A stretch of DNA of 64,000 bases, taken from contig NZ_JAACFU010000009.1 in the NCBI RefSeq assembly GCF_029051725.1, forward strand, positions 186,001 through 250,000. The letters are read 5' to 3'. Below the pieces are notes generated by a model. The model was not told the DNA's origin. It saw only the letters and a list, made by a program, of their open reading frames with translations, and did not search any database. This DNA is from Bradyrhizobium sp. CSS354 (GTDB lineage: Bacteria; Pseudomonadota; Alphaproteobacteria; Rhizobiales; Xanthobacteraceae). Shown piece by piece: positions 42,955 through 52,038 of the stretch; position 1 is the stretch's first letter, and the number at the start of each line of letters is the position of its first letter. Position numbers and translations under genes: made by a program.

Positions 42955-45663
42955 TCAAGTGCTCGTTTGCGGAGCCGGCGGCGGTGCGACCTGCCGCCGG
43001 AACAGGATGCGCTGGTAGAGCCAGCCGATCGCGACCAGCACGATGCCGAGGCACATGAAGGACAGCGCGCGGTAGACGCCCGTCAGCGTCGACATGTCGA
43101 TGACGAAAGCCTTCAGGATCGTCAGCGCGATCACGACGGCCGACGCCAGTCGCGCCCGCTCGGAATTGACGAGAATGCCGACGCCGAGCAGCACCACGCC
43201 GAAGCCGAGCCAGCCGATCGAATAGGTATATTGCTCGGCGCCAGTGGTCACCCCGGTGGAGAGGATCGGGCCATGATAGAAGCGGCGGATCTCCAGCGTG
43301 ACATAGGCAAGCGCGAACAGCAGCGCGCCGCCCGCAATCGTGTTGGCGTAGGCCTTGCCGCGTCCGCCAGCCACGGCATAGGACAGCAGCAGCATCAGCA
43401 CCGCCGGTAGCGCGTAGCCGAGCAGCAGCAGGTTGAACACGGCGCCGCCGACGTCGGTGCGCCACAGCAGCGGGTTCTCCAGGATCAAGAGGCCGAAAAC
43501 GCTGATGAGCCCGGCGATCGCCGTGAGCACGACCGCGCCGACATTGTGCACGACGCTGCGGCTGCGTTGCCTCAGGCGCTCCAGCCCGATCGCCATGGCG
43601 AGCGTGATGCAGACTTGGAGGGCGAATTCGAGCAGCGATGGTGCTGACGTCATGTTGCCGCCGGTCGCAAAATGGCGGATCTCCATGAAGGCGAGCAGCG
43701 CGGTGAACAGGATCGCGGCGCTCTCGACCATGCGCAGAGGGGCGTCGTCACCGCGGCGGCGCAGGAACAGGCTCGCCGCCCAGAACGATGCCGCCGGCAG
43801 GCCGTAGCCCCACAACAGCCAGTTGAAGATCGGCGTGGTTCCGACGGCGTCGCCGACGATGCGCGGATCATAGCCGATACGAGCGGTGACCAGGCCTGCG
43901 AAGATCGCGGCCAGCCAGCGCAGGAACGGGATCGGCCGCTGCATTGAGATCCAGGCGGTGCCGAGCGACATCAGCGCCAGTGCGATCGTGAGCCAGCCCT
44001 TCTCCAGCGCAAACGTCAGCGCCAGCGCCAGCGCACCGAGCGTGCCGGTCGCGAACAAGGCCGTGGAGATCATGGCGCCCGGCCGGGTCTCGCGGCGCGC
44101 AAGCGCTTCGGTGGCAGCGCCAAAGGCGGCGGCGAGCAGCACCGCGAGAATGGCGAACGGGATCGAGCGGTCGAGATGCGCGATGCGTGCGTAGAGCGCG
44201 ACCAGGATCGCGATCGGCGTCGCGACACCCGCGACCGACCACACCACCGGAATGATCGCCGAGTTCGAACGTCCCTGCGCGAGGAAGCCCGCGATGCCGA
44301 AGCCGGCGGCGAAGATCGCCGCCATCACCAGATGCAGCGTCACCGCGCCGTCGATCGCCGTCGGTGCGATGCCGGCGATGGGGCCGCCCGGCAGCACCAG
44401 CATGTCCGGGTTGGCGCGCACCGCCCATTCGGCGAACACGACGAAGACGGACGCGGCGGCCGCGCCGAGCGCGCCGGTGGCCGCCGGCGCCCGCCAGGCG
44501 ACCAGCAGCGTCGCGCCGACGAGCAGCGTGAAGGCGATCAGCGCCAGGTCCGCATGCGCGCTCGACAGCACGATCAGCATCGCGCCGAACAGATAGGCAC
44601 CGAGCGATCCCGACGAGACCGGCTCGATCTCACCGTCCTCGATCGTCGGGCCGAACATGAAGCCGCAGACGACGAGAAGAGCGGCAAGAATGAAGCCTGC
44701 AATCACATGGAAAGCGTGCGGCGCGACCTGCAAGTCGCTGGTGTCGAGACCCGGAAAGATCCAGAGCACGGCAAAGGCGATGGTAGTGACCGCAAGCCAG
44801 CGCCACAGCCGGATACGCGCGAGACCAAAACTCGCGGCGGTGACGATGGCGAGATAGATGTAGAGCGCCCAATAGTCCGGTTTGCCGCTGGAGACGAGGA
44901 TCGGCGTCACGAACGCGCCGACCACGCCGAGGCCCGCAAGTGCGGGCCCGTGCAGAAGCGCCGCGGCCAGCGTGCCGAGCGCGACGAGGCCGAGCAGCAC
45001 GAAGGCGGTCGCGGGGACGAGGAAGCCATAGAGCGCGTAAGCCGCGTAGATGGTCGCAAATGCCACCGCCGTACCGGCCGCGGTGAGGATCGCGGGAATG
45101 TTGGCGATCGGCAGCGCGGCGATGCTGGAGATGCTCTCCTTGCGCCGCGACCATTCGCCGGCGCCAAGCAGCGCAAGCGCGAACACGCCGCCAAGGAACA
45201 CGCGCACGCCGGGGCCGACGAGGCCGGCCTCGATCGAATAGCGCACCATGAAGAAGCCGCCGAGCGCGAGCGCAAGGCCGCCGATCCACACCACCCAGCG
45301 CGTGCCGAGCCGTTCCTCGAAGCCGGGCGCGGGTGCGGGCAGCGGCGGCGTCGCGTCGGCCTCGGTGCTCGCTTCGAGCGGGGGCGGTGAAACGTCCTCC
45401 GTGGCGAGCAGGGGCGGCGCCTCGGCTTCCGCTTCGGCTTGGGGCACAAGCGGCGGCGGCGCTGTGGAAGTCGTCGCGGACGCTTCAGCCCACACATCTG
45501 CCGGGATACGCGGCGGCTGCACGGGCCGTTGCGCGTGGAACGTCTCTTCGAGCGAGCTCAGCCGTCGTCGCAGCTCAGCCGTCTGGCTGGAGGCCTTGAT
45601 CGCGATGATGAAAGCGATGATCGCAATGATCAGCGCGAAGACGTCAAACGGGCCGTCAGACAT
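42955..45663 (-). CDS. DUF2339 giant multi-span membrane protein
   Basis: 902 residues. An N-terminal helix (FDVFALIIAIIAFIIAI) and short coiled coil (TAELRRRLSSLEETF) are followed by a Pro/Ala/Glu-rich linker to ~residue 110 and then more than twenty hydrophobic segments to the end. FEERLGTRWVVWIGGLALALGGFFMVRYSIEAGLVGPGVRV opens the DUF2339 core. Function is unknown. ATG at 45663 has GGAGG 4 bases upstream; TTG at 45678 is less likely. It lies 49 bases after the Nudix regulator gene and may share its transcript. Confidence 0.9.
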   Translation of the reverse strand: MSDGPFDVFALIIAIIAFIIAIKASSQTAELRRRLSSLEETFHAQRPVQPPRIPADVWAEASATTSTAPPPLVPQAEAEAEAPPLLATEDVSPPPLEASTEADATPPLPAPAPGFEERLGTRWVVWIGGLALALGGFFMVRYSIEAGLVGPGVRVFLGGVFALALLGAGEWSRRKESISSIAALPIANIPAILTAAGTAVAFATIYAAYALYGFLVPATAFVLLGLVALGTLAAALLHGPALAGLGVVGAFVTPILVSSGKPDYWALYIYLAIVTAASFGLARIRLWRWLAVTTIAFAVLWIFPGLDTSDLQVAPHAFHVIAGFILAALLVVCGFMFGPTIEDGEIEPVSSGSLGAYLFGAMLIVLSSAHADLALIAFTLLVGATLLVAWRAPAATGALGAAAASVFVVFAEWAVRANPDMLVLPGGPIAGIAPTAIDGAVTLHLVMAAIFAAGFGIAGFLAQGRSNSAIIPVVWSVAGVATPIAILVALYARIAHLDRSIPFAILAVLLAAAFGAATEALARRETRPGAMISTALFATGTLGALALALTFALEKGWLTIALALMSLGTAWISMQRPIPFLRWLAAIFAGLVTARIGYDPRIVGDAVGTTPIFNWLLWGYGLPAASFWAASLFLRRRGDDAPLRMVESAAILFTALLAFMEIRHFATGGNMTSAPSLLEFALQVCITLAMAIGLERLRQRSRSVVHNVGAVVLTAIAGLISVFGLLILENPLLWRTDVGGAVFNLLLLGYALPAVLMLLLSYAVAGGRGKAYANTIAGGALLFALAYVTLEIRRFYHGPILSTGVTTGAEQYTYSIGWLGFGVVLLGVGILVNSERARLASAVVIALTILKAFVIDMSTLTGVYRALSFMCLGIVLVAIGWLYQRILFRRQVAPPPAPQTST

Positions 45664-45712
45664 AAAGCCTCCAGGCAATCGGCGGGCAGGGGCCGATCAC
45701 GCATATCTCGGG

Positions 45713-46681
45713 TTAGCGCCGGGAGCGTACGCGCAAGCCCGGCGCGGGCCGCTCCTGGAGCACGTCGCGACGGAAGCGGTAGAGCGCCGCCGGACGTCCG
45801 CCCGTCTGTGTCGACATCACCCCGGTCGGTTCGACCAGGGCTTCCATTTCGACCAGGCGGCGGAAATTTTGTTTGTGCAGGTGTCGGCCGGAGATCGCCT
45901 CCACCGTATACTGCAATTCGGTAAGTGTGAACTCGGCGGGCAAAAGTTCAAAGACCACAGGACGATACTTCAGTTTTGCACGCAGTCGCGCGATCGCTGT
46001 CGCAAGAATCCGGCGGTGGTCGAAGCGCATGGATGTGCCGAGCGCGGACAGCGCCTTGCGCGCTAATGCCGCAGGGCGGCCGTCGCGCCGTGCTTCCTCG
46101 ACCAGCCCGGCCTCGTACAGGAGCTCGTAGCGGTCGAGCACGCGCTCCTCGTCCCATGATGCGCCGTCGAGACCGAAATAGAACCGCACGCGATCCTTGC
46201 GCGGCAATGCGCGCGTCGTCTCCGGCGTCTCCTCTTCGGCCCACTCGGTCAATGCGGGAATGATGTCGCGCGCGATGGTCGCCGGCGGCCCCTCGCGCCG
46301 GTCCTCCCAGGGTAGAAAGCCATACCACGGCGCGAAGCTCGCACTCGTGTCTGCCAGTTCGCCGCCGATGGCGCGCGTCAGTGCGAGATAGCCGATCGAC
46401 ACCATGTGCGCGCCGGTGTCGCCGGCCTCGGCATGCCGGCCGCGATCGCCGAACGTGTAGAGCTGTTCGACATAGCCGAGCCGCAGGCCCGTCTGTTCCT
46501 CGACCCAGGCCCGCAGGCCGATCTCGAAAGTGCGATGGCTCGGCGCATCGAACGGGCCGAACGGCAGGCCGGCCAGTCCGTCACTGTCGCGCGCGGTGAG
46601 GATCAGCGGCTCATGATTCTCGATCGCGACGATCGCGGCAGTCAGGCCGATCTCGATCGGCGTCAGCAGCTTTTCGCTCAT
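45713..46681 (-). CDS. Nudix-domain/winged-helix regulator, NadQ/NrtR-like
   Basis: 322 residues. The first ~150 form a Nudix-like domain, but the catalytic box is degraded: positions 58-66 read AWVEEQTGL where REx2-EExGx is expected, so hydrolysis is unlikely. The C-terminal ~90 residues (LPAEFTLTELQYTVEAISGRHLHKQNFRRLVEM, then TGGRPAALYRF) form the winged helix of NrtR-type NAD repressors. NadQ is the alphaproteobacterial member of this type. Two matching dyads lie upstream of nadA (33134-33152, 33198-33216). It is 19 bases after the phosphatase-like gene. Regulation of NAD synthesis is inferred. Confidence 0.82.
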   Translation of the reverse strand: MSEKLLTPIEIGLTAAIVAIENHEPLILTARDSDGLAGLPFGPFDAPSHRTFEIGLRAWVEEQTGLRLGYVEQLYTFGDRGRHAEAGDTGAHMVSIGYLALTRAIGGELADTSASFAPWYGFLPWEDRREGPPATIARDIIPALTEWAEEETPETTRALPRKDRVRFYFGLDGASWDEERVLDRYELLYEAGLVEEARRDGRPAALARKALSALGTSMRFDHRRILATAIARLRAKLKYRPVVFELLPAEFTLTELQYTVEAISGRHLHKQNFRRLVEMEALVEPTGVMSTQTGGRPAALYRFRRDVLQERPAPGLRVRSRR

Positions 46682-46700
46682 GCGATGGCGATCGCCGGTG

Positions 46701-47207
46701 TCATTCGAGCTCGATCACGAAGGGGCGGCCCTCGACCATCATCGCGCCCGGACCCATCTCGTCGAGCGCGCGCAGCATGCGGCCGTTGCGCCCCAGCGCA
46801 CGGTCGGCAAGGCCGACGATGCGGCGGTTCGGCGAGGCGATCGGGGAAGCCGCCCGGATCTTCTTTGCGATCTCGGTCTCGTCGCGATCCGGATTGAGTG
46901 CGCATACGGCGGCGAAGGCGCTCGCGGTGGAGCGGCTGATGCCGGCATAGCAATGCACCACCAGCGGCGCGTCGCGGTCCCAGCTGCGTACGAAGCTCAG
47001 CACCTGCTCGATATGCGTTTCCGATGGCGCGACGAAACCGTCCATCTCCTCGGTGATGTCGTCCATCGACACCTTGAGATGGTTGGCCGGCAGCACCGAC
47101 ACCGGCCGCGCGACCTGCTCGACATTGGCCATCACGGTCAGCACATGGCTGGCCTTGGTGAGGCGGACGGTTTCGGGAAGGGCGGCGAGGGAACAGACGT
47201 GGATCAT
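46701..47207 (-). CDS. Protein-tyrosine-phosphatase-like protein
   Basis: 168 residues with the P-loop VVHCYAGISRST (H85-C86-x5-R92), the Cys-x5-Arg signature of tyrosine and dual-specificity phosphatases. An upstream Asp in MDDITEEMDGF could serve as general acid. The substrate is unknown. ATG at 47207 (MIHVC) begins the conserved fold; the longer frame to 47306 is not needed. It is followed 19 bases later by the NadQ-like regulator. Confidence 0.85.
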   Translation of the reverse strand: MIHVCSLAALPETVRLTKASHVLTVMANVEQVARPVSVLPANHLKVSMDDITEEMDGFVAPSETHIEQVLSFVRSWDRDAPLVVHCYAGISRSTASAFAAVCALNPDRDETEIAKKIRAASPIASPNRRIVGLADRALGRNGRMLRALDEMGPGAMMVEGRPFVIELE

Positions 47208-47357
47208 GGCGGACCTTTTTCCGCAGATTATAGCGAGCGTTGGCGGGGTGGGCAAAGCGAAGCGTACCCACCACTTTCGTCTCATTTGCGAAAAATGGGT
47301 GGGCACGGCGCAAGGGCGCCCCTACCCGCCCCGCAGGACTTTAACCCACGACAACGA

Positions 47358-47972
47358 TCAGGCAAACACTGCGCCAAACCGCTCCAGAAACTGCTTCTCG
47401 GCCCGGGCAGCCGTCCAGGGAGTGAGATAGTCGCGCCGGACGCTGTCGGAGAGGCCGGGATCCTTGCCGAACAGGCGCTTGGCCTCGCTCTCGCTAAAAC
47501 CGGCGAGCGTCGTCGCCTCCAGATAGGCCGCGCCGCGATCGGCGGCCTTGATCGCCAACGTGATCTCCTCCGGCAGCACCGGCGGCAGGCCAAAGCGGAT
47601 GTGGATGGCTCCGAGCAGGCGTTTCTCGACCGCCTTGTAATGGCCGTCCAGAACCGCCTTGAACGGCGATATCATATCGCCGATCACATATTCGGGCGCA
47701 TCGTGCAGCAGCGCGGCGAGCCGCACGCGCAGATCCACGCGCGGGTTCTCGTGCCGCATCACGGTTTCGACCAGCAGCGTGTGCTGCGCGACCGAGAAGA
47801 TATGCGCGCCGATGGTCTGGCCGTTCCAGCGGGCGACACGCGCCAGCCCATGCGCGACGTCGGCGATCTCGATATCGAGCGGGGAGGGATCGAGCAAATC
47901 GAGCCGCCGGCCCGACAGCATGCGCTGCCAGGCACGAGACGCCACATCGCGTGACGACTTCCTGGCCGTCAT
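47358..47972 (-). CDS. HD-domain hydrolase (YfbR-like)
   Basis: 204 residues. Metal-binding HD pattern: SVAQHTLLVETV, then RLAALLHDAPEYVIGDMISPFK and a later KAADRGA Asp. Similar proteins are 5'-deoxynucleotidases or related phosphohydrolases. The ATG overlaps the tag stop by 4 bases (ATGA), so it is translationally coupled to tag and ygfZ. A role in nucleotide-pool cleaning would suit its DNA-repair neighbour, but this is inference. Confidence 0.85.
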   Translation of the reverse strand: MTARKSSRDVASRAWQRMLSGRRLDLLDPSPLDIEIADVAHGLARVARWNGQTIGAHIFSVAQHTLLVETVMRHENPRVDLRVRLAALLHDAPEYVIGDMISPFKAVLDGHYKAVEKRLLGAIHIRFGLPPVLPEEITLAIKAADRGAAYLEATTLAGFSESEAKRLFGKDPGLSDSVRRDYLTPWTAARAEKQFLERFGAVFA

Positions 47973-48595
47973 TTGGACTTGAGGCGCGGCTTGCGCTGCG
48001 TCTTGCCGCAGCTCGCGTGACAATGGCAGTCGACGAGATGATCGTTGACCATGCCGGTCGCCTGCATGAAGGCATAGACGATGGTCGGGCCGACGAATTT
48101 GAAACCGCGCGAGGACAGCTCCTTGGAGATCTGCATGGAGAGCGGCGTCGAGGCCGGCACGCTCGCGGTGGTCTTGAAATGATTGACCTTGGGCCTTCCG
48201 TCCATGAAGTCCCACAGGAATTTTGAGAAGCCGGGGCCCTTCTCCATGATGTCGAGATAGGATTTCGCGCTCGCTATCGCGCCGTCGATCTTGGCCTTGT
48301 TGCGCACGATGCCGGCATCGTTCATCAACGCGTGAACTTTCTTCTCGCTGTAGCGTGCGATCTTTTCCGGCTGGAAATCGTCGAAGGCTTTGCGGAAATT
48401 ATCGCGCTTGCGCAGGATCGTGATCCAGGACAGGCCGGCCTGGAAACCGTCGAGGATCAGCTTCTCATAGAGCGCGCGGTCATCATATTCCGGCACGCCC
48501 CATTCGGTGTCATGATAGGCGACGTAGAGCGGATCTTCGCCGGGCCAGGGGCAGCGGGTCTTTCCGTCGGGATGCAGGCGGGGAGCACGGCTCAT
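47969..48595 (-). CDS. tag: DNA-3-methyladenine glycosylase I
   Basis: Removes 3-methyladenine from alkylated DNA. RCPWPGEDPLYVAYHDTEWGVPEYDDRALYEKLILDGFQAGLSW is the Tag start, with the conserved Glu in TEWG and aromatic pocket. DCHCHASC carries the C-terminal zinc ligands. 208 residues. It overlaps ygfZ by 4 bases and the HD gene by 4 bases, forming ygfZ-tag-HD. Confidence 0.95.
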   Translation of the reverse strand: MSRAPRLHPDGKTRCPWPGEDPLYVAYHDTEWGVPEYDDRALYEKLILDGFQAGLSWITILRKRDNFRKAFDDFQPEKIARYSEKKVHALMNDAGIVRNKAKIDGAIASAKSYLDIMEKGPGFSKFLWDFMDGRPKVNHFKTTASVPASTPLSMQISKELSSRGFKFVGPTIVYAFMQATGMVNDHLVDCHCHASCGKTQRKPRLKSK

Positions 48596-49473
48596 GCGAT
48601 GGGTTGCTTCGTTGGAATGCGCACGACGTCTGGTTCCGCAAGTGTCAATGTCAAGCCGCCGGCGGTGAGCGGCTGGCCGGCATCGAGCGCGTCGGCAACG
48701 CGGTCGATGCGCACCAACGCAATGCCCTTTCCTTTCGCCGACGAGCCCATCGTGCCGACGGGCTTGTCGCCGGCCATGACGCTGACGCCGGGCTCTGGCG
48801 AGGAGTCCTCGAGCAGCACCTTCACGCTGCGGGTGCGCGCGGTGCCGCGATGCTGCATGCGCGAGACGACCTCCTGACCGACATAGCAGCCCTTGTCGAA
48901 ATCGACGCCGGAAAGGCGGTCCATGTTGGTCTCGTGCGGGAACGCATCGCTGTACGTGAAATCGAGCCCGCCGCGCGGCACGCCGAGCGCGATGCGGTGG
49001 GCTTCGTATGCGGCGGCATCGACGAGCTCGGCGCCGATCAGATCGGACAGCTTCTGTTTGAGATCTTCGGGGATCAGGATGCGGTAGCCGAGGCCCTCAT
49101 TGCGCGGATCGGCGAAGGCGAGGTCGGGCTGGGCCGCGGGCTTGCCGTCCCAGGCCGCGAGCACGCCGAGATCGTCGGACAGGTTTTCCACCGTGACCTT
49201 GGCGCGCAGCTTGTAGAATTTCAGCTTGGTAGCGAGACCGTCGGCAAGCGGCTTCGGGCAATCGATCAGGAACCCGCCTCCATGGCCGGCAGGCGCTTCC
49301 GTGATCAGGAAATCCACGATGATCTTGCCCTGCGGCGTCAGCAGCGCGCCGAATCGACCCAGGCCCGGCTTCAGCTTGTCGACATCGGTCGTGACGAGGC
49401 CATTGAGGAAGTTGCGCGCATCCTCGCCCGCGACCTTGATCACGCCCCGGTCCGGAAGAAACGCTGATTTCAT
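48592..49473 (-). CDS. ygfZ: Folate-binding iron-sulfur assembly factor YgfZ
   Basis: Tetrahydrofolate-binding protein needed for some Fe-S enzymes, of the GcvT/YgfZ fold. The diagnostic KGCYVGQEV motif is present near residue 210, with the Cys intact. 293 residues. ATG at 49473 begins MKSAFLPDRGVIKVAG; the upstream extension to 49518 lies in the shared divergent promoter. It heads the ygfZ-tag-HD operon, divergent from the dihydroorotase gene by 101 bases. Confidence 0.93.
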   Translation of the reverse strand: MKSAFLPDRGVIKVAGEDARNFLNGLVTTDVDKLKPGLGRFGALLTPQGKIIVDFLITEAPAGHGGGFLIDCPKPLADGLATKLKFYKLRAKVTVENLSDDLGVLAAWDGKPAAQPDLAFADPRNEGLGYRILIPEDLKQKLSDLIGAELVDAAAYEAHRIALGVPRGGLDFTYSDAFPHETNMDRLSGVDFDKGCYVGQEVVSRMQHRGTARTRSVKVLLEDSSPEPGVSVMAGDKPVGTMGSSAKGKGIALVRIDRVADALDAGQPLTAGGLTLTLAEPDVVRIPTKQPIA

Positions 49474-49574
49474 ACGAAAATCTCTTGCGACATGTTGCTC
49501 CGGAACGTAAGCCCGCAAGGCAAAAACGACAAGACCTCAAGCCCTGCGCTTGGGGACGAGAGAGGCCTTCAGCC

Positions 49575-50909
49575 ATGACCCAGCGTTTCGACGTGATCCT
49601 CAAGGGCGGCACTGTCGTCAACCAGGACGGCGAGGGAGCCCGCGATATCGGCGTCGTCGACGGCCGCATTGCCGAGATCGGTGCGCTGTCGCAGGCTTCC
49701 GCCGCGGAGGTGATCGACTGCAAGGGCCTGCACATCCTGCCCGGCGTGATGGACACGCAGGTGCATTTCCGCGAGCCCGGGCTGGAGCAGAAGGAAGACC
49801 TCGAGACCGGCTCGCGAAGCGCCGTGATGGGCGGCGTCACCGCCGTGTTCGAGATGCCGAACACCTCGCCATTGACCGTGACCGAGGCCACCTTCACCGA
49901 CAAGGTGAAGCGTGCCCATCACCGCATGCATTGCGACTTCGCCTTCTTCATCGGGGGCACCCGCGAGAACGTGCAGGACCTGCCGGTGCTGGAGCGAGCG
50001 CCCGGTTGCGCCGGCGTCAAGGTGTTCATCGGCTCCTCGACCGGCGCGCTCTTGGTGGAAGACGACGAAAGCCTGCGCCGCATCTTCCAGGTGATTCGCC
50101 GCCGCGCAGCGTTCCACGCGGAGGACGAATACCGCCTCAACGAGCGCAAATCGCTGCGCATCGAGGGCGACACGCGCTCGCACCCGGTGTGGCGCGACGA
50201 GACCGCGGCGCTGATGGCGACGCAGCGGCTGGTGAAGCTCGCGCACGAGACGGGCAAGCGCATCCATGTGCTGCACATCTCGACCAAGGAAGAGATCGAA
50301 TTTTTGCGCGACCACAAGGATGTCGCCTCCTGCGAGGCGACGCCGCATCATCTCACGCTGGTCGCGCCCGAATGCTACGAGCGGCTCGGCACGCTGGCGC
50401 AGATGAACCCGCCGGTGCGCGGCGCCGATCATCGCGCCGGGATCTGGCGCGGCATCGAGCAGGGCATCATCGACGTGCTCGGCTCGGACCACGCCCCGCA
50501 TACGCTTGAAGAGAAACAGAAGACCTATCCGGCCTCGCCCTCCGGCATGACCGGCGTGCAGACGCTGGTGCCGCTCATGCTCGACCACGTCAATGCGGGT
50601 CGGCTGTCGCTGGCAAGATTCGTCGATCTCACCAGCGCCGGCCCAGCGCGTCTCTACAACATGGCCTGCAAGGGGCGGATCGCGGCCGGCTACGACGCCG
50701 ATTTCACCATCGTTGATCTCAAGCGCAGCGAGACCATCACCAACAAATGGGTCGCGTCCAAGGCCGGCTGGACCCCCTATGACGGGTTGCGCGTCACCGG
50801 CTGGCCCGTCGGCACCTTCATCCGCGGCCGCCGTGTGATGTGGCAGGGCGAGCTCGTGACCGCCGCGCAAGGTGAGCCGGTGCGGTTTCTGGAGACGTTG
50901 AAGGCGTAA
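49575..50909 (+). CDS. Dihydroorotase-family protein with His-to-Gln change
   Basis: 444-residue class I dihydroorotase/amidohydrolase. The metal motif reads DTQVHFREPG (D60-T61-Q62-V63-H64), where active enzymes have His-x-His: Q62 replaces the first His. The other ligands are present: carboxylated Lys candidate K149 in GVKVFIG, H181 in FHAEDEYR, H234 in VLHIST and D305 in GSDHAPHT. It may use altered metal binding or act on another cyclic amide. No pyrB is adjacent. A single ATG with an upstream purine tract is present. Confidence 0.85.
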   Translation: MTQRFDVILKGGTVVNQDGEGARDIGVVDGRIAEIGALSQASAAEVIDCKGLHILPGVMDTQVHFREPGLEQKEDLETGSRSAVMGGVTAVFEMPNTSPLTVTEATFTDKVKRAHHRMHCDFAFFIGGTRENVQDLPVLERAPGCAGVKVFIGSSTGALLVEDDESLRRIFQVIRRRAAFHAEDEYRLNERKSLRIEGDTRSHPVWRDETAALMATQRLVKLAHETGKRIHVLHISTKEEIEFLRDHKDVASCEATPHHLTLVAPECYERLGTLAQMNPPVRGADHRAGIWRGIEQGIIDVLGSDHAPHTLEEKQKTYPASPSGMTGVQTLVPLMLDHVNAGRLSLARFVDLTSAGPARLYNMACKGRIAAGYDADFTIVDLKRSETITNKWVASKAGWTPYDGLRVTGWPVGTFIRGRRVMWQGELVTAAQGEPVRFLETLKA

Positions 50910-50950
50910 GTAATTTGCGGTGAGGCAGCACGCGCGCGCAGCACACTCGA

Positions 50951-51078
50951 TGTCGTCCCGGCGAAGGCCGGGACCCATACCGCGAGGTGTCTCGGTTGCG
51001 AAAGTCGCAGTACCGAACGACTAGCCTCCACATAATTTCTTCCCGGGGCTATGGGTCCCGGCCTTCGCCGGGACGACA
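50951..51078. repeat. Long inverted repeat, family B copy 2
   Basis: Arms 50951-50979 and 51050-51078 are exact reverse complements over 29 bases, separated by 70 bases. The arm sequence (core GTCCCGGCGAAGGCCGGGAC) recurs at 16489-16609. The right arm ends 22 bases before the sulfurtransferase start. Confidence 0.93.
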
Positions 51079-51100
51079 TTGGGAGACATGGGAGCGCACA

Positions 51101-51970
51101 ATGACCCAACCGACATCCCTCATCAGCACCGAGCAACTCGCAGCCCAGCTCGGCGATCCGAATCTCCGCCTCTACGACGGCACGACCTACAACGAGCCGG
51201 TGCCGCCAGGCAGCGACGTGCCCTATCGTGCCGTGCCCGGCGACAAGACGTTCGAGGCCGGCCACATCCCGGGCGCCGATTTTCTCGACCTGCAAGGCGA
51301 GTTCTCCGACGCCTCTGCGCAGCAATTCTTCATGATGCCTGATGTGGCCCAGCTGGAGGCCGCCTTCGGCCGCCACGGCCTCGATGCATCCAAGTCCGTC
51401 GTGCTCTACAGCATCGGCACCATGATGTGGTCGACGCGGTTCTGGTGGATGCTGCGCTCGCTCGGCGTTGACGCGCGGGTGCTCGACGGCGGCCTCGACA
51501 AATGGAAGGAAGAGGGACGGCCAGTCGTAACAGGCGCCCCGAAAGGCTATCCGGCCACGACCTTCAAGGCCACACCGCGCGCAGGCTTCTTCGTCGACAA
51601 GAATGCAGTGAAGGCACGGCTCGGCGATCCCGCGACTGTTATCGTCAACGCGCTCGGTCCGCAGTTTCATCGCGGCCTCGAGCCGAGCCGCTACGGGCGG
51701 CCCGGCCGCATTCCAGGCAGCGTCAACGTATCAGCGGCAACGCTCGTCAATGCCGACAAGACTCTGACGACGCTCGCCGATGCCGAAGCCAAATTCGTCG
51801 CCGCAGGCGTCACCCGCGACAAGGATGTGATCTGCTATTGCGGCGGCGGCATCTCGGCGACGATCGACCTGCTGCTGCTGACGCAGCTCGGTTACGACAA
51901 GCTGACGCTCTACGACGCCTCGATGGGCGAGTGGGCGAGGGAACCAGCGCTCCCGATCGAGACTGATTAG
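51101..51970 (+). CDS. Sulfurtransferase (two-domain rhodanese / mercaptopyruvate type)
   Basis: 289 residues with two rhodanese domains. The N-terminal one (FEAGHIPGADFLDLQGEFSD, then LYSIGTMMWSTR) lacks a Cys at the loop and is structural. The C-terminal one has the active loop ICYCGGGISATID with Cys. The linker GRIPGSVNV is typical. It transfers sulfur to cyanide or thiols in the cytoplasm. ATG at 51101 begins MTQPTSL; the upstream frame runs through the repeat and is not translated. Confidence 0.9.
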   Translation: MTQPTSLISTEQLAAQLGDPNLRLYDGTTYNEPVPPGSDVPYRAVPGDKTFEAGHIPGADFLDLQGEFSDASAQQFFMMPDVAQLEAAFGRHGLDASKSVVLYSIGTMMWSTRFWWMLRSLGVDARVLDGGLDKWKEEGRPVVTGAPKGYPATTFKATPRAGFFVDKNAVKARLGDPATVIVNALGPQFHRGLEPSRYGRPGRIPGSVNVSAATLVNADKTLTTLADAEAKFVAAGVTRDKDVICYCGGGISATIDLLLLTQLGYDKLTLYDASMGEWAREPALPIETD

Positions 51971-51982
51971 GACATTCCCTGG

Positions 51983-52029
51983 TCCCTCCCCAAGGGAGGG
52001 ACAGAAACTTGGGAACCTTTCCCTTGGGG
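51983..52029 (+). other. Two mutually exclusive hairpins before the ECF sigma gene
   Basis: Stem 1: TCCCTCCC (51983-51990) with GGGAGGGA (51994-52001). Stem 2: CCCCAAGGGA (51988-51997) with TCCCTTGGGG (52020-52029). They share bases, so only one can form. Stem 2 ends 9 bases before the sigma ATG. Confidence 0.6.
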
Positions 52030-52038
52030 CGGCATCCA

